Positions 26,727 to 35,543 are shown, counted from the stretch's first letter. The stretch: DNA of 64,000 nt from Oscillospiraceae bacterium (GCA_017536405.1 JAFXHL010000052.1:25849-89848); one strand, 5' to 3'. The notes: generated from the sequence alone by a model not told the origin. Numbers and translations are program-made.

Positions 26727-26822
26727 CCTTATCAAGAGTGGCGGAGGAAACAGGTCCTATGAAGCCCGGCAACCTATTCAAAATAAGGTGCTAATTCCTG
26801 CGGAGCAATCCGAAAGATGAGG
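26727..26822 (+). promoter_or_regulatory. SAM-I riboswitch (S-box)
   Basis: The S-box core is visible: CTTATCAAGAGTGGCGGAGG, then ATGAAGCCCGGCAACC, AAGGTGCTAATTCC and the closing AGATGAGG that pairs with the first segment as P1. A terminator hairpin follows, and the downstream gene makes SAM, so SAM should stop transcription of its own synthase. Confidence 0.97.
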
Positions 26823-26838
26823 ATTTTTTAGAAATCAG

Positions 26839-26868
26839 ACGCTTTCGATGTTTCGAAAGCGTTTTTTA
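26839..26868 (+). terminator. Expression-platform terminator of the SAM riboswitch
   Basis: CGCTTTCGA pairs with TCGAAAGCG around TGTT, followed by six T. It is located between the aptamer and metK. Confidence 0.92.
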
Positions 26869-26912
26869 TTCGGCTATTGGTTTTCAAATAAATCAATACG
26901 GAGGAATTATAA

Positions 26913-28088
26913 ATGAAAACATTTTTTACTTCAGAATCGGTTACAGAAGGACATCCCGACAAAGTTTGTGACCAGATTTCAGACGCTGTTCTCGATGCTA
27001 TTCTTGAACAGGATCCAATGGCGCGCGTTGCTTGCGAAACTGCTTGTACCACAGGTATGGTGCTTTGTATGGGTGAAATTACAACAACAGCAAGTGTTGA
27101 TATTCCTAAAATAGTAAGAAAAACAGTTATTGATATCGGTTATGATAATGCTGAGTGTGGTTTTGACGGAAATACATGCGCTGTTCTCACAAGCATTGAT
27201 GAACAGTCTGCTGATATTGCAATGGGAGTTGATAAAGCTGATGAGGCTAAAAAAGGCTCATCTGCTGACAACGATGTTACAGGTGCAGGGGATCAGGGCA
27301 TGATGTTTGGCTATGCTTGTAATGAAACAGAAGAACTTATGCCTATGCCAATCTCACTTGCACATAAACTTTCAAAAAAACTTTCAGAAGTCAGAAAGAA
27401 CGGAACTTTGCCTTATCTTCGCCCCGACGGAAAATCACAGGTGACTGTTGAATACGAAGATGGAAAGCCCGTGAGAGTGGATACAGTTGTTGTTTCTTCT
27501 CAGCATAGCGATGATGTTACTCTTGAACAGATAAGAAAAGATATTATAGAAAAGGTGATAAAGACGACTATTCCTGCTGAACTTATGGATGAAAATACAG
27601 TTTACTATGTAAATCCTACAGGAAGGTTTGTTATTGGCGGACCTCACGGAGATAGTGGTCTTACGGGAAGAAAGATTATAGTTGATACTTATGGCGGATA
27701 TGCTTGTCACGGTGGCGGAGCGTTTTCAGGAAAAGATCCCACAAAAGTTGACCGTTCAGGTGCTTATATGGCAAGATATATTGCTAAAAATATCGTAGCG
27801 GCGGGTCTTGCTGAAAAATGCGAAGTGGAACTCGCTTATGCAATCGGTGTCGCGAAGCCTGTATCTGTTCTTGTTCAGACTTATGGTACAAGCTCGTACT
27901 CATCAGAACAACTTGCAGCTGCTGTTGATAAGGTATTTGATTTAAGGCCTGCGTCGATTATAAAAACTCTTGGCCTCAGAAAGTCACAGTATAAAAATCT
28001 CGCTGCTTATGGTCATATGGGAAGAGAAGAACTTGATGTAGCATGGGAAAAGACAGATAAGGTTGACGAACTTAAAGCGGCTTTATAA
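26913..28088 (+). CDS. metK: S-adenosylmethionine synthetase
   Basis: MetK joins methionine and ATP to form SAM, the methyl donor for the methyltransferases and the cofactor of the radical SAM enzymes in this same window. The 391-residue protein has the signatures [53 protein letters not shown] and [33 protein letters not shown] precedes the start. Transcription is controlled by a SAM-I riboswitch with its own consensus promoter and ends at a strong terminator, so it is a single-gene unit. Confidence 0.99.
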   Translation: MKTFFTSESVTEGHPDKVCDQISDAVLDAILEQDPMARVACETACTTGMVLCMGEITTTASVDIPKIVRKTVIDIGYDNAECGFDGNTCAVLTSIDEQSADIAMGVDKADEAKKGSSADNDVTGAGDQGMMFGYACNETEELMPMPISLAHKLSKKLSEVRKNGTLPYLRPDGKSQVTVEYEDGKPVRVDTVVVSSQHSDDVTLEQIRKDIIEKVIKTTIPAELMDENTVYYVNPTGRFVIGGPHGDSGLTGRKIIVDTYGGYACHGGGAFSGKDPTKVDRSGAYMARYIAKNIVAAGLAEKCEVELAYAIGVAKPVSVLVQTYGTSSYSSEQLAAAVDKVFDLRPASIIKTLGLRKSQYKNLAAYGHMGREELDVAWEKTDKVDELKAAL

Positions 28089-28132
28089 CGATTTTTTGAT
28101 AAACTCAATCGTTTAAAGAAATAACAAAATTA

Positions 28133-28170
28133 AAACCCGAAGAAATATGTTTTTCTTCGGGTTTCTTTTA
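28133..28170 (+). terminator. Terminator of metK
   Basis: AAACCCGAAGAAA pairs with TTTCTTCGGGTTT around a short loop, followed by CTTTTATTT. Confidence 0.9.
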
Positions 28171-28200
28171 TTTGGAAAAGCATTTATTTTGTCTTTTATA

Positions 28201-28229
28201 TTGACTATTATTTTGTAAAGTTGTATAAT
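28201..28229 (+). promoter_or_regulatory. Promoter of the GHL10 lipoprotein gene
   Basis: TTGACT at 28201-28206 and TATAAT at 28224-28229 with a 17-base spacer, 37 bases before the start codon. Confidence 0.85.
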
Positions 28230-28266
28230 AAATATACATATTGTATTATTTTTATGGAGTTGTCAT

Positions 28267-29769
28267 ATGAAAAAGAAAATATCTTTAATCCTGACATTTT
28301 TTCTTATAATTAGTTTATTGACAGCTTGTCGTAAGGAAATAGAAAGTATTCCATACGAAGAAGAATCGACAATTTCTTCAGGAGAGATTATAGATTTTTT
28401 TAATCCTGACGGAACACTTTATTCTGACACGACTTTGATTTCTGAACTTGAATTACCCGTAGAAACAGAATATACATCAGAAAACACGTTAGTTTCTGAA
28501 TCTATAAGTCAGACTTCAGAAACTACAACAAAACCTGTAACTCAGGAAACAACCATTGTTACAACAACAGAAGAAACAACAACTACTACAACTGTTGCGA
28601 CCACAACCGCTGTTCCGATAACTACAACCGTTGCAACGACTACAACTATACCGAAGGCTACATACAATCCTTCAAATTACACTCCTCTTAATTACAGTAA
28701 CCAGATCGGAATATGGATTTCCTTCCTTGAATTTCAGAATGTTCTTAAAGGAAAGTCGGAATCGCAATTCAGGAAATCTGTATGTGAGATGTATGATAAT
28801 TGCGTATCTATGGGAATCAACACAGTCTATGTTCATGCTCGTTCCCATGGAGATGCATTCTATGTTTCAGATTTATATCCATGGTCAAAGAACATAACAG
28901 GAGAAATTGGTGCAAAACCTTCGTTTGACCCATATGAAATACTTGTAGAAGAGGCACATAAAAGAGGTCTTTCGTTTCATGCATGGATAAACCCTATGCG
29001 TACTGTGACAGAAGATGATATGAAAAAAATATCTGATTCTTATCAGATTAAAAAATGGGCGAAAAACAAAAATGGTACATATATCGTTAATGTAAACGGA
29101 ACATATTGGCTTAATCCTGCTTATAAAGAAGTAAGACAACTTATTGTAAATGGCGCACAGGAGATAATTTCAAAGTATAATGTTGATGGAATTCATATAG
29201 ATGATTATTTTTATCAATCATCGTTTACAAATTCTTTTGATAAATCTGCGTTTTCTTCAAGTGGTTATTCTGATTTGAAAAGTTTTAGGGTTAACAATAT
29301 AAATCTTATGGTAAAGGAAATTTATAGCGGTGTAAAGAATATCAATCCATCGGTTTTATTTGGTATAAGTCCTGCGGGGAATATAGACAACTTATATGCT
29401 TATCATTGTGCAGATGTAAAAACATGGTGTTCTAAAAACGGATATTGCGATTACATAATTCCGCAGATATACTGGGGATTTACACATAAGTCTGCTGCTT
29501 ATGATAAAATGCTTGGACAATGGTGTTCTATACATACAAATAAAAATGTAAAACTTGTCGTAGGGCTTGCGGCATATCGTGCCGCGGACGGAGAAATGGA
29601 GAATGAACCTCAGGTTCTTTCAAAGCAGATTTCTTATTTTAAAAATCAATATCCTTCGCATTACGGAGGAGTAGCTTTCTTCAGATACGAAAACCTTTTT
29701 AAACCATCGTCAGCACAAAAAAGTAAAATTCAATCTGAATTGGAAGCACTGGAATCACAACTTGAGTGA
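28267..29769 (+). CDS. Family 10-type glycosyl hydrolase-like lipoprotein (GHL10)
   Basis: A 500-residue secreted lipoprotein. A lysine-rich start and hydrophobic core end in the lipobox LLTAC, so the mature protein is anchored through Cys at about residue 21. A low-complexity Thr-rich linker (about 85-135) then leads to the catalytic-type domain. That domain starts GIWISFLEFQNVLKGKS and includes GINTVYVHARSHGDAFY, GLSFHAWINPMRTV, VDGIHIDDYFYQ and IIPQIYWGFTH, which match the GHL10/DUF187 TIM barrel with acidic catalytic candidates in HIDDYF. The substrate is probably a cell-wall glycan, but this is inferred. It is followed 18 bases on by a second protein of related build with an amidase domain. 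Confidence 0.88.
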   Translation: MKKKISLILTFFLIISLLTACRKEIESIPYEEESTISSGEIIDFFNPDGTLYSDTTLISELELPVETEYTSENTLVSESISQTSETTTKPVTQETTIVTTTEETTTTTTVATTTAVPITTTVATTTTIPKATYNPSNYTPLNYSNQIGIWISFLEFQNVLKGKSESQFRKSVCEMYDNCVSMGINTVYVHARSHGDAFYVSDLYPWSKNITGEIGAKPSFDPYEILVEEAHKRGLSFHAWINPMRTVTEDDMKKISDSYQIKKWAKNKNGTYIVNVNGTYWLNPAYKEVRQLIVNGAQEIISKYNVDGIHIDDYFYQSSFTNSFDKSAFSSSGYSDLKSFRVNNINLMVKEIYSGVKNINPSVLFGISPAGNIDNLYAYHCADVKTWCSKNGYCDYIIPQIYWGFTHKSAAYDKMLGQWCSIHTNKNVKLVVGLAAYRAADGEMENEPQVLSKQISYFKNQYPSHYGGVAFFRYENLFKPSSAQKSKIQSELEALESQLE

Positions 29770-29787
29770 CAGAAAGGAGGGAAAGGT

Positions 29788-32757
29788 ATGAGAAAACGTG
29801 TTATTTCAAAAATATTTGCTATGTTTGTTGTGTTTATAGCTTTTTTTGCACAAAACAGTGTTCAGATATCAGCTGTTATGGAAGGGACAGAGGTAACAAC
29901 AGTTCCTGAAACAGTTGTTCCTACAGAAAATGCATTTACTGATGAACAACTTGAAGATTTTGTTGAACCTGAATATGTAAGTCAGTTTACCTTTCCTGAC
30001 TATATGAAAGCTGTAACATTAAGACCTTCTATTGATTTTGCAAAAGAAATTATTACTCAAACAGAAGATGGGGTGATTATCAAGTCAGAACCTACATCAG
30101 AACAGATTTCCGCTGAACTTGATGAAATAATGTCGAATATTTCATCACTTGGTATGAACTCGGTTATTATCTTTACATCTTATAATGGTAAGGCTTATTA
30201 CTCCGATGATATAAATGATACTGTAGAAGTTACTCCGGTTGAAATGGCGATATCAAAAGCTAAAGATAACGGACTTTTTGTTTATCTTGTGTTTGATATA
30301 AATTTTGTTCTTACGAGTCTTGAAAATAAGACTTTACAGGAAAGAATAGATTATCTTGCGATAAAAACTCATTATTTTACAGCAAAAAACAGAGTTGATG
30401 GCATACTTCTGAATGGTTATTATTCGTCTAAAAACAAGACGAGTCTTAACGACTATATGCAGAATGGTTCAGGAATAGGTTTTGAAAACTGGCTTATGGA
30501 TAATGGGGCTTATGTTTTTAGCCTTGTAAGTGATGCTATAAGAAAAACGAATAATACTGTTCCTGTAGGAATTTATATTTCAGATGTCTGGTCTAACTAT
30601 ACAACAAACGAAAAGGGTTCACAGACTTTTGGACAATTCGAGGCGCTTTCAGATGGATACGCGGATACTCTCTCCTATGTTCAGTATGGATATGCTGATT
30701 TTATTATGCTTGATGCACAGGGTGCTATTACAGATGAAAATGTTCCTTTTGAAGAACTTGTTCGTTGGTGGGCGAATTATGCTGTTCTTGAAAATCTCCC
30801 TTTTTATGTAATGCACAATAACCAGAAGATATACACGGACGAACAGGGATGGAGTTCTCCTGATCAGGTTGTAAAACAGCTTCTTATTACGGAGAAGGTT
30901 GACGGATACAAGGGGAGCGCTTTTAAATCTTACACAGACCTTGTCAAGAACGTCGAAGAAAGTACGGATCTTTTAGGGAAATATTATGATTCTACTATAA
31001 ATCTTGATACTATTGACAATGAACTCAAAATAGTATCTCCTTCATCGAAGAAATTCACAACAGAAGAACCTACTGTTGCTTTTATGGGTAGCTTTGATCC
31101 TAATTTTACTGTTTATTTCAATGGTAAAGAAATACAGCTTAACGATGCAGGAAACTTCTATTACGAAGTTGACCTTGATGTAGGTCTTAATACCTTTACT
31201 ATCAAAAATAAAGGCAAAACGACAACATATAACATAACAAGAAAAGTTACTGTTCTCAAATCTGTTGAACCAAGCGGTGCGATGGAAGTGGATGGTGGAA
31301 CAAATATCACTATACGTGCGATAGCATATAAAGGTTCTTATGTAACCGCTCAGATCAACGGAAAGAGCATACAGCTTGTTCAGAACGAAGGAAGTATCGA
31401 AGGAGAAGCAAACTCAAGTTACGCTTATTTTACTGCTACATATACTACGCCTAAAGGAATTATAGGAAAGGCTCAGGATTTGGGACAGGTTGTTGTATAC
31501 GGAACTTATGCAGGAAAGAACGGCGCTAAATTTAATGAATCGCTTTATGGATCTACAATAGTTGTTTCACCACTTCCTGAAGTTCCGAATAATGCTGATG
31601 GAAGTATTCTCAAAACAAAGTATGATGATACAAATGTCTATAATTACAAAACGACAGATAGTATAAAAACTCCTGATATGGCAAGACTTCCTTCAGGAAC
31701 TATTGATTATTGTGTCAAAACGGTAACATATAGCGGAGTAAAGTATTATCTTACACTTTCGGGTAAGAGATTCAAGGCTTCCGATGTTAAAGTTCTTGAA
31801 AATTCTCCTATCGGTCAGAATGATATATCTGTTGTTTCCTGTACACAGGATGGGTATGACACAATTCTGAAATTGAAACTTAACAAACGAACGCCATTTT
31901 CTATTTCTTACGGTGGAGTGTCTTATACAGATGGATATGAGGTTTCAAGTTTCAGTGCGTCAACGGTATCTATTACATTTGATTATACAAATAATGCTTA
32001 TGGTTCTGTTGATATGCCATCTGGTTCGTTGTTCTCGTCCGCTTCTTGGAGCGATGCTTCGACTACAAATGTTTCAAGAAACAAACTCACTCTGAACCTT
32101 GCAAGAAAAGGCATTTTCGGAGGAGTGACATCGTATTATGATGATAACGGATATCTTACATTCAGATTTAACGGAAATAGTGGCTCTCTTGCAGGTTCTG
32201 TAATTGTAATCGACCCAGGACACGGTGTTACCGCGAACGGAAAGATAGACCCGGGAGGAGTAGGACACATTACAGACCAGTCAGTAGCACTTGCGGTTTC
32301 TAAACTTCTTGAATCAAAACTCAAGGCGAGAGGTGCTACGGTTTATCGTCTTAAAACAGAGTCGACATTTTATGATACAGAGCAAAGACCTGTTATCGCA
32401 AGACAATATAATCCCGATGTATTTATTTCGCTTCACGGAAATAAAGCCTCGGATTCTTCGGTAAGAGGAACAGAAGCGTGGTATTTTACTCCATATTCCT
32501 ATCCTCTTGCAAACAGTGTTTCTAAACAGGTTTCAAGATATTTTACCAATAATGTTTATAGCGATGGTTCTAATAAAAACAGAGGTGCAAAACAGAGTTA
32601 TTATTATGTAACTCTTGAGCAGGATTTTGCTTCTATTCTTGTTGAAATCGGATTTGTTTCGAATTATGAAGAGGCCATGGCGATGAGTAATTCAAAACAT
32701 CAGGACGGAATAGCAAATGCCATCGCAAACGGAATCGAAGAATATCTTTCAAGATGA
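29788..32757 (+). CDS. Secreted N-acetylmuramoyl-L-alanine amidase with GHL10-like N-domain
   Basis: A 989-residue exported protein. A signal peptide covers about residues 1-30. Residues about 70-400 form a TIM-barrel-like region related to the preceding lipoprotein (SLGMNSVIIFTSYNGKAYY, KNRVDGILLNGYYSS, ADFIMLDAQG). Ig-like beta segments follow (about 415-790), then a C-terminal Amidase_3 domain starting VIVIDPGHG at 805. Zinc-ligand candidates are His812, the His in SLHGNK and the final Glu in LVEIGF. At the second ligand position, where the family has Glu, this protein has Asp (TDQSVAL). It likely cleaves the amide between muramic acid and the stem peptide. AAAGGAGGGAAAGGT precedes the start. 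Confidence 0.88.
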   Translation: MRKRVISKIFAMFVVFIAFFAQNSVQISAVMEGTEVTTVPETVVPTENAFTDEQLEDFVEPEYVSQFTFPDYMKAVTLRPSIDFAKEIITQTEDGVIIKSEPTSEQISAELDEIMSNISSLGMNSVIIFTSYNGKAYYSDDINDTVEVTPVEMAISKAKDNGLFVYLVFDINFVLTSLENKTLQERIDYLAIKTHYFTAKNRVDGILLNGYYSSKNKTSLNDYMQNGSGIGFENWLMDNGAYVFSLVSDAIRKTNNTVPVGIYISDVWSNYTTNEKGSQTFGQFEALSDGYADTLSYVQYGYADFIMLDAQGAITDENVPFEELVRWWANYAVLENLPFYVMHNNQKIYTDEQGWSSPDQVVKQLLITEKVDGYKGSAFKSYTDLVKNVEESTDLLGKYYDSTINLDTIDNELKIVSPSSKKFTTEEPTVAFMGSFDPNFTVYFNGKEIQLNDAGNFYYEVDLDVGLNTFTIKNKGKTTTYNITRKVTVLKSVEPSGAMEVDGGTNITIRAIAYKGSYVTAQINGKSIQLVQNEGSIEGEANSSYAYFTATYTTPKGIIGKAQDLGQVVVYGTYAGKNGAKFNESLYGSTIVVSPLPEVPNNADGSILKTKYDDTNVYNYKTTDSIKTPDMARLPSGTIDYCVKTVTYSGVKYYLTLSGKRFKASDVKVLENSPIGQNDISVVSCTQDGYDTILKLKLNKRTPFSISYGGVSYTDGYEVSSFSASTVSITFDYTNNAYGSVDMPSGSLFSSASWSDASTTNVSRNKLTLNLARKGIFGGVTSYYDDNGYLTFRFNGNSGSLAGSVIVIDPGHGVTANGKIDPGGVGHITDQSVALAVSKLLESKLKARGATVYRLKTESTFYDTEQRPVIARQYNPDVFISLHGNKASDSSVRGTEAWYFTPYSYPLANSVSKQVSRYFTNNVYSDGSNKNRGAKQSYYYVTLEQDFASILVEIGFVSNYEEAMAMSNSKHQDGIANAIANGIEEYLSR

Positions 32758-32760
32758 TTA

Positions 32761-32798
32761 AAAAGACACTTTTGATTTTTATATCAAAAGTGTCTTTT
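32761..32798 (+). terminator. Terminator after the amidase gene
   Basis: AAAAGACACTTTTGAT pairs perfectly with ATCAAAAGTGTCTTTT around a six-base loop; the T-rich end of the stem and the TTTTATTT just after support termination. The A-rich start would also allow it to act on the other strand. Confidence 0.85.
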
Positions 32799-32830
32799 AG
32801 ATTTTATTTCCACTAATTTAAAAAACATAC

Positions 32831-32859
32831 TTGAAATACTTATGAAAATGTGTTATCAT
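32831..32859 (+). promoter_or_regulatory. Probable promoter of yajC
   Basis: TTGAAA at 32831-32836 and TATCAT at 32854-32859 with a 17-base spacer, 77 bases before the yajC start. Confidence 0.6.
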
Positions 32860-32935
32860 ATAATTTATGTTGAAACTATTGCTAATGAAGAATTGCAATT
32901 CAGTTGTCAAAATAAATATAATCCGGAGGAATAAA

Positions 32936-33283
32936 ATGCACGAACTTTTAAACATTATTGTTGCTACAGCTAATACAACAGCAGAAGAGCCTTCCGTTAC
33001 AGCTTTTCTTCTCACAACAATACTTCCTTGCGTAGCATTCTTTGCTATTATGTATTTTATAATGATAAGACCTCAGAAGAAAAAGCAGAAGGAAGAAGAG
33101 GAAATGCGTAAAAATCTTCAGATAGGTGACGAAGTTACTACTATCGGAGGAATTGTAGGAATCGTTGTTCGTAAGGGCGAAGATACAGTTGTTATCGAAA
33201 CAGGTGGAGACAGAAGTAAAATCAGAATAAAAACTGCTGCTATTCAGTCAAACGCAACTATTCACGACGCTAAAGAAGAATAA
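32936..33283 (+). CDS. yajC: Preprotein translocase subunit YajC
   Basis: YajC is a small single-pass membrane partner of the SecDF accessory complex. The 115-residue protein has one transmembrane segment (FLLTTILPCVAFFAIMYFIM) followed at once by the family signature RPQKKKQKEEEEM and the conserved LQIGDEVTTIGGIVGIVV. An extra N-terminal stretch of about 20 residues (IIVATANTTAEEPSVT) precedes the membrane segment. CCGGAGGAATAAA precedes ATG 32936; the longer frame from 32867 has no ribosome binding site. In Clostridia yajC is repeatedly the gene before the TIGR04086 membrane protein and the SCIFF pair, as here. Confidence 0.95.
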   Translation: MHELLNIIVATANTTAEEPSVTAFLLTTILPCVAFFAIMYFIMIRPQKKKQKEEEEMRKNLQIGDEVTTIGGIVGIVVRKGEDTVVIETGGDRSKIRIKTAAIQSNATIHDAKEE

Positions 33284-33343
33284 AATATATACTCCCCGAA
33301 TAGATATTATTGAGAAATTTCGTAATATCAGGAGGGGAGTATT

Positions 33344-33736
33344 TTGCGTTATAACAACAATTTTAAAAATAGTAAATTATATCTTTGGCTTTCATCTGTT
33401 GGCACAGGTGTCGCTGTAACTATAATATGTCTTATGTTATTTTCTTTTGCTATGACAGGAATAGATGTTTCGGACGGCGCAGTTTCTACATTCGGAAGCG
33501 TTTCGGTATGTGTTGGTAGCTATTTTTTTAGTTTTCTTGTTGGTAAAAAACGAAGAAAAGACGGGATTTTGATAGGCATTATATGTGGTGGAATATCATT
33601 CAGCATACTTATCGCTCTTAATCTGCTGCTTTTAAGAAATCCGTTTACATCGGCATTTTTTTCGAAATTATCAATGATTATGATATGTAGCATAATAGGT
33701 GGCATCATAGGAGTTAACTCAAAGATAAGAATTTAA
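33344..33736 (+). CDS. TIGR04086-family membrane protein (TTG start)
   Basis: A 130-residue integral membrane protein with four predicted hydrophobic segments (WLSSVGTGVAVTIICLMLFSF, GSVSVCVGSYFFSFLVG, GIICGGISFSILIALNLLL, LSMIMICSIIGGIIGV) and a basic loop GKKRRKDG between the second and third. The start is TTG at 33344, placed just after a strong AGGAGGGGAG. By length, topology and location between yajC and the SCIFF gene it fits the TIGR04086 family as I remember it. Its function is unknown; the steady link with SCIFF makes a role in export or sensing of the peptide a reasonable but untested idea. Confidence 0.8.
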   Translation: MRYNNNFKNSKLYLWLSSVGTGVAVTIICLMLFSFAMTGIDVSDGAVSTFGSVSVCVGSYFFSFLVGKKRRKDGILIGIICGGISFSILIALNLLLLRNPFTSAFFSKLSMIMICSIIGGIIGVNSKIRI

Positions 33737-33754
33737 ACTTTTTATTAAAAACTA

Positions 33755-33783
33755 TTGAAATCATATGTAATATGTGGTATAAT
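33755..33783 (+). promoter_or_regulatory. Promoter of the SCIFF genes
   Basis: TTGAAA at 33755-33760 and TATAAT at 33778-33783 with a 17-base spacer, 75 bases before scfA. It shows the peptide gene can be transcribed independently of yajC. Confidence 0.8.
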
Positions 33784-33858
33784 ATCCTTAAGGTTTTGGA
33801 TGTGCCGTTTTACATATTCTGTAATTCGGTAAATAAAATTGTAATGGAGGAATTATAA

Positions 33859-33999
33859 ATGAAACACATCAAAACAATCAACGCTGCAAATCTCAAGAAA
33901 ACTGCTGAAAAAGGCGGATGTGGAAAGTGCCAGGCTTCATGCCAGTCAGCTTGTAAGACATCTTGTACAGTAGCAAATCAGAAGTGCGAAAACAAGTAA
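33859..33999 (+). CDS. scfA: SCIFF (six-cysteine) ranthipeptide precursor
   Basis: A 46-residue peptide with six cysteines at 21, 24, 28, 32, 36 and 43, all in the C-terminal half, and a leader-like N-terminus MKHIKTINAANLKKTAEKGG. This is the SCIFF pattern (six cysteines in about forty-five residues), found almost universally in Clostridia next to a radical SAM maturase. In characterised members the maturase links a Cys sulfur to a non-alpha carbon of a downstream Thr. Cys32 and Thr37 are present here at the spacing I recall for the studied peptide. TGGAGGAATTATAA precedes the ATG. It has its own promoter, and a hairpin separates it from the maturase gene. It is too short to be caught by usual gene length cut-offs. 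Confidence 0.95.
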   Translation: MKHIKTINAANLKKTAEKGGCGKCQASCQSACKTSCTVANQKCENK

Positions 34000-34015
34000 T
34001 AATTGTTTTACTTAA

Positions 34016-34044
34016 AAAGGGACAGAAATGTCCCTTTACTTTTT
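34016..34044 (+). terminator. Hairpin with T tract between scfA and the maturase gene
   Basis: AAAGGGACA pairs perfectly with TGTCCCTTT around GAAA, followed by ACTTTTTG. It is placed 17 bases after the peptide gene and 22 before the maturase start. It probably acts as a leaky terminator or RNA 3'-end stabiliser that gives more peptide than enzyme mRNA. Confidence 0.75.
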
Positions 34045-34066
34045 GCCTTGATTCAGGAGGAAACTT

Positions 34067-35434
34067 ATGATACATAAATATAAATATAATGATATGAATA
34101 TCGTTCTCGATGTTCATAGCGGTGGAGTTCATGTTGTTGACGATCTCAGTTATGAAATTCTTGATTATATAAAAGTTCCTATGGATGAAAAATGCCCTGA
34201 TAATATAATTGATGGGCTTTCAGGGAAATACAATGCAGATGAAATAGTATCCTGTTATGATGAACTCTACTCTCTTTACAAAGAAAAAATTCTTTTCTCT
34301 GAAGATGATTATGAAAGATTTGCAAAATACTCAGTCGCTTCTCCAGTAAAGGCGATGTGTCTTCTTATTTCTCAGGATTGTAATTTAAGATGTGAGTATT
34401 GCTTTGCGGAAACAGGAGATTTTGGAATGGGTAGAAGTCTTATGTCGCTTGAAACAGGAAAAAAAGCTATAGACTTTCTTCTCGAAAAATCAGGAAACAG
34501 AGAGAATCTTGAACTGGATTTCTTCGGCGGAGAGCCTCTTATGAATTTTGATGTTGTAAAAGAAATCGTAGAATACGCGAGAATGCGCGAAAAAGAGTGT
34601 GGCAAGAATTTCCGCTTTACAGTTACAACAAATGGTCTTCTTCTTACAGATGATAAGATAGATTTCATCAATAAAGAGATGTCAAATGTCGTTCTTTCGA
34701 TAGACGGAAGAAAGTGCGTGAACGATAAAATGCGTCATCGTATCGACGGAACAGGATGCTATGATACAATCATAGAGAAATTCCGCAAAACCGTTGATTC
34801 AAGAGGAAATAAGGAGTATTATGTCCGCGGAACATATACAAAATATAATCTTGATTTTTCTGAAGATGTTTTCCATCTTTACGAACAGGGATTTGATCAG
34901 ATATCAGTAGAGCCTGTGGTTGCTCCTGATACAGCGCCTTATGCTCTTACCGAAAAAGAACTTCCTGCTATTTTTGCTGAATACGATAAACTTGCAGAAA
35001 GACTCCTTGAAAATGACAAAAACGGCAAACATTTTAATTTTTTCCATTTTATGCTCGATCTTGACCAGGGCCCTTGTGCTATAAAAAGATTAAGAGGTTG
35101 TGGATGCGGAAATGAATATGTAGCCATCAGCCCTAATGGTGATATTTATCCTTGTCATCAGTTCGTAGGAATTGACGAATGGAAAATGGGCAATCTCAAC
35201 GAAGAGACATTTGATTATAAAATAAAGGATTATTTTGCTTCAGCACATATATACACAAAGGAAGAGTGCAAAAAATGTTGGGCAAAATTCTATTGCAGTG
35301 GCGGATGTAATGCGAATAACTACATATATGCCGGCGATGTTCATAATGCTTATAAGATGTCTTGCGAAATAGAAAAGAAACGTCTCGAATGTGCGATCTA
35401 TATGAAGGCAGTAAAAGCTTGTGAAAATGAATAA
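34067..35434 (+). CDS. scfB: Radical SAM SCIFF peptide maturase
   Basis: A 455-residue radical SAM/SPASM enzyme that forms the thioether cross-link in the SCIFF peptide. An N-terminal peptide-binding domain of about 90 residues (HKYKYNDMNIVLDVHSG onward, RRE-like position) is followed by the SAM cluster cysteines C105, C109 and C112 (CNLRCEYC), the FFGGEP motif and the VTTNG strand. The C-terminal SPASM domain shows the auxiliary-cluster cysteines in CGCGNEYVAISPNGDIYPCHQF and CKKCWAKFYCSGGCNANNY. AGGAGGAAACTT precedes the start. It lies directly after scfA, its substrate gene. Two extra Fe-S clusters are expected from the family. Confidence 0.96.
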   Translation: MIHKYKYNDMNIVLDVHSGGVHVVDDLSYEILDYIKVPMDEKCPDNIIDGLSGKYNADEIVSCYDELYSLYKEKILFSEDDYERFAKYSVASPVKAMCLLISQDCNLRCEYCFAETGDFGMGRSLMSLETGKKAIDFLLEKSGNRENLELDFFGGEPLMNFDVVKEIVEYARMREKECGKNFRFTVTTNGLLLTDDKIDFINKEMSNVVLSIDGRKCVNDKMRHRIDGTGCYDTIIEKFRKTVDSRGNKEYYVRGTYTKYNLDFSEDVFHLYEQGFDQISVEPVVAPDTAPYALTEKELPAIFAEYDKLAERLLENDKNGKHFNFFHFMLDLDQGPCAIKRLRGCGCGNEYVAISPNGDIYPCHQFVGIDEWKMGNLNEETFDYKIKDYFASAHIYTKEECKKCWAKFYCSGGCNANNYIYAGDVHNAYKMSCEIEKKRLECAIYMKAVKACENE

Positions 35435-35453
35435 ACATTTTTTATAAAATCTA

Positions 35454-35482
35454 TTTACTTAATTGCGAAAATATAGTAAAAT
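35454..35482 (+). promoter_or_regulatory. Possible promoter of the pyrH operon
   Basis: TTTACT at 35454-35459 and TAAAAT at 35477-35482 with a 17-base spacer, 62 bases before pyrH. The -35 box is weak, so this is tentative. Confidence 0.45.
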
Positions 35483-35543
35483 ATAGATTGAGCAGGATTG
35501 AAAATCTATGCTGAATTGACATTTATTGTTTACGAGGTGTAAT

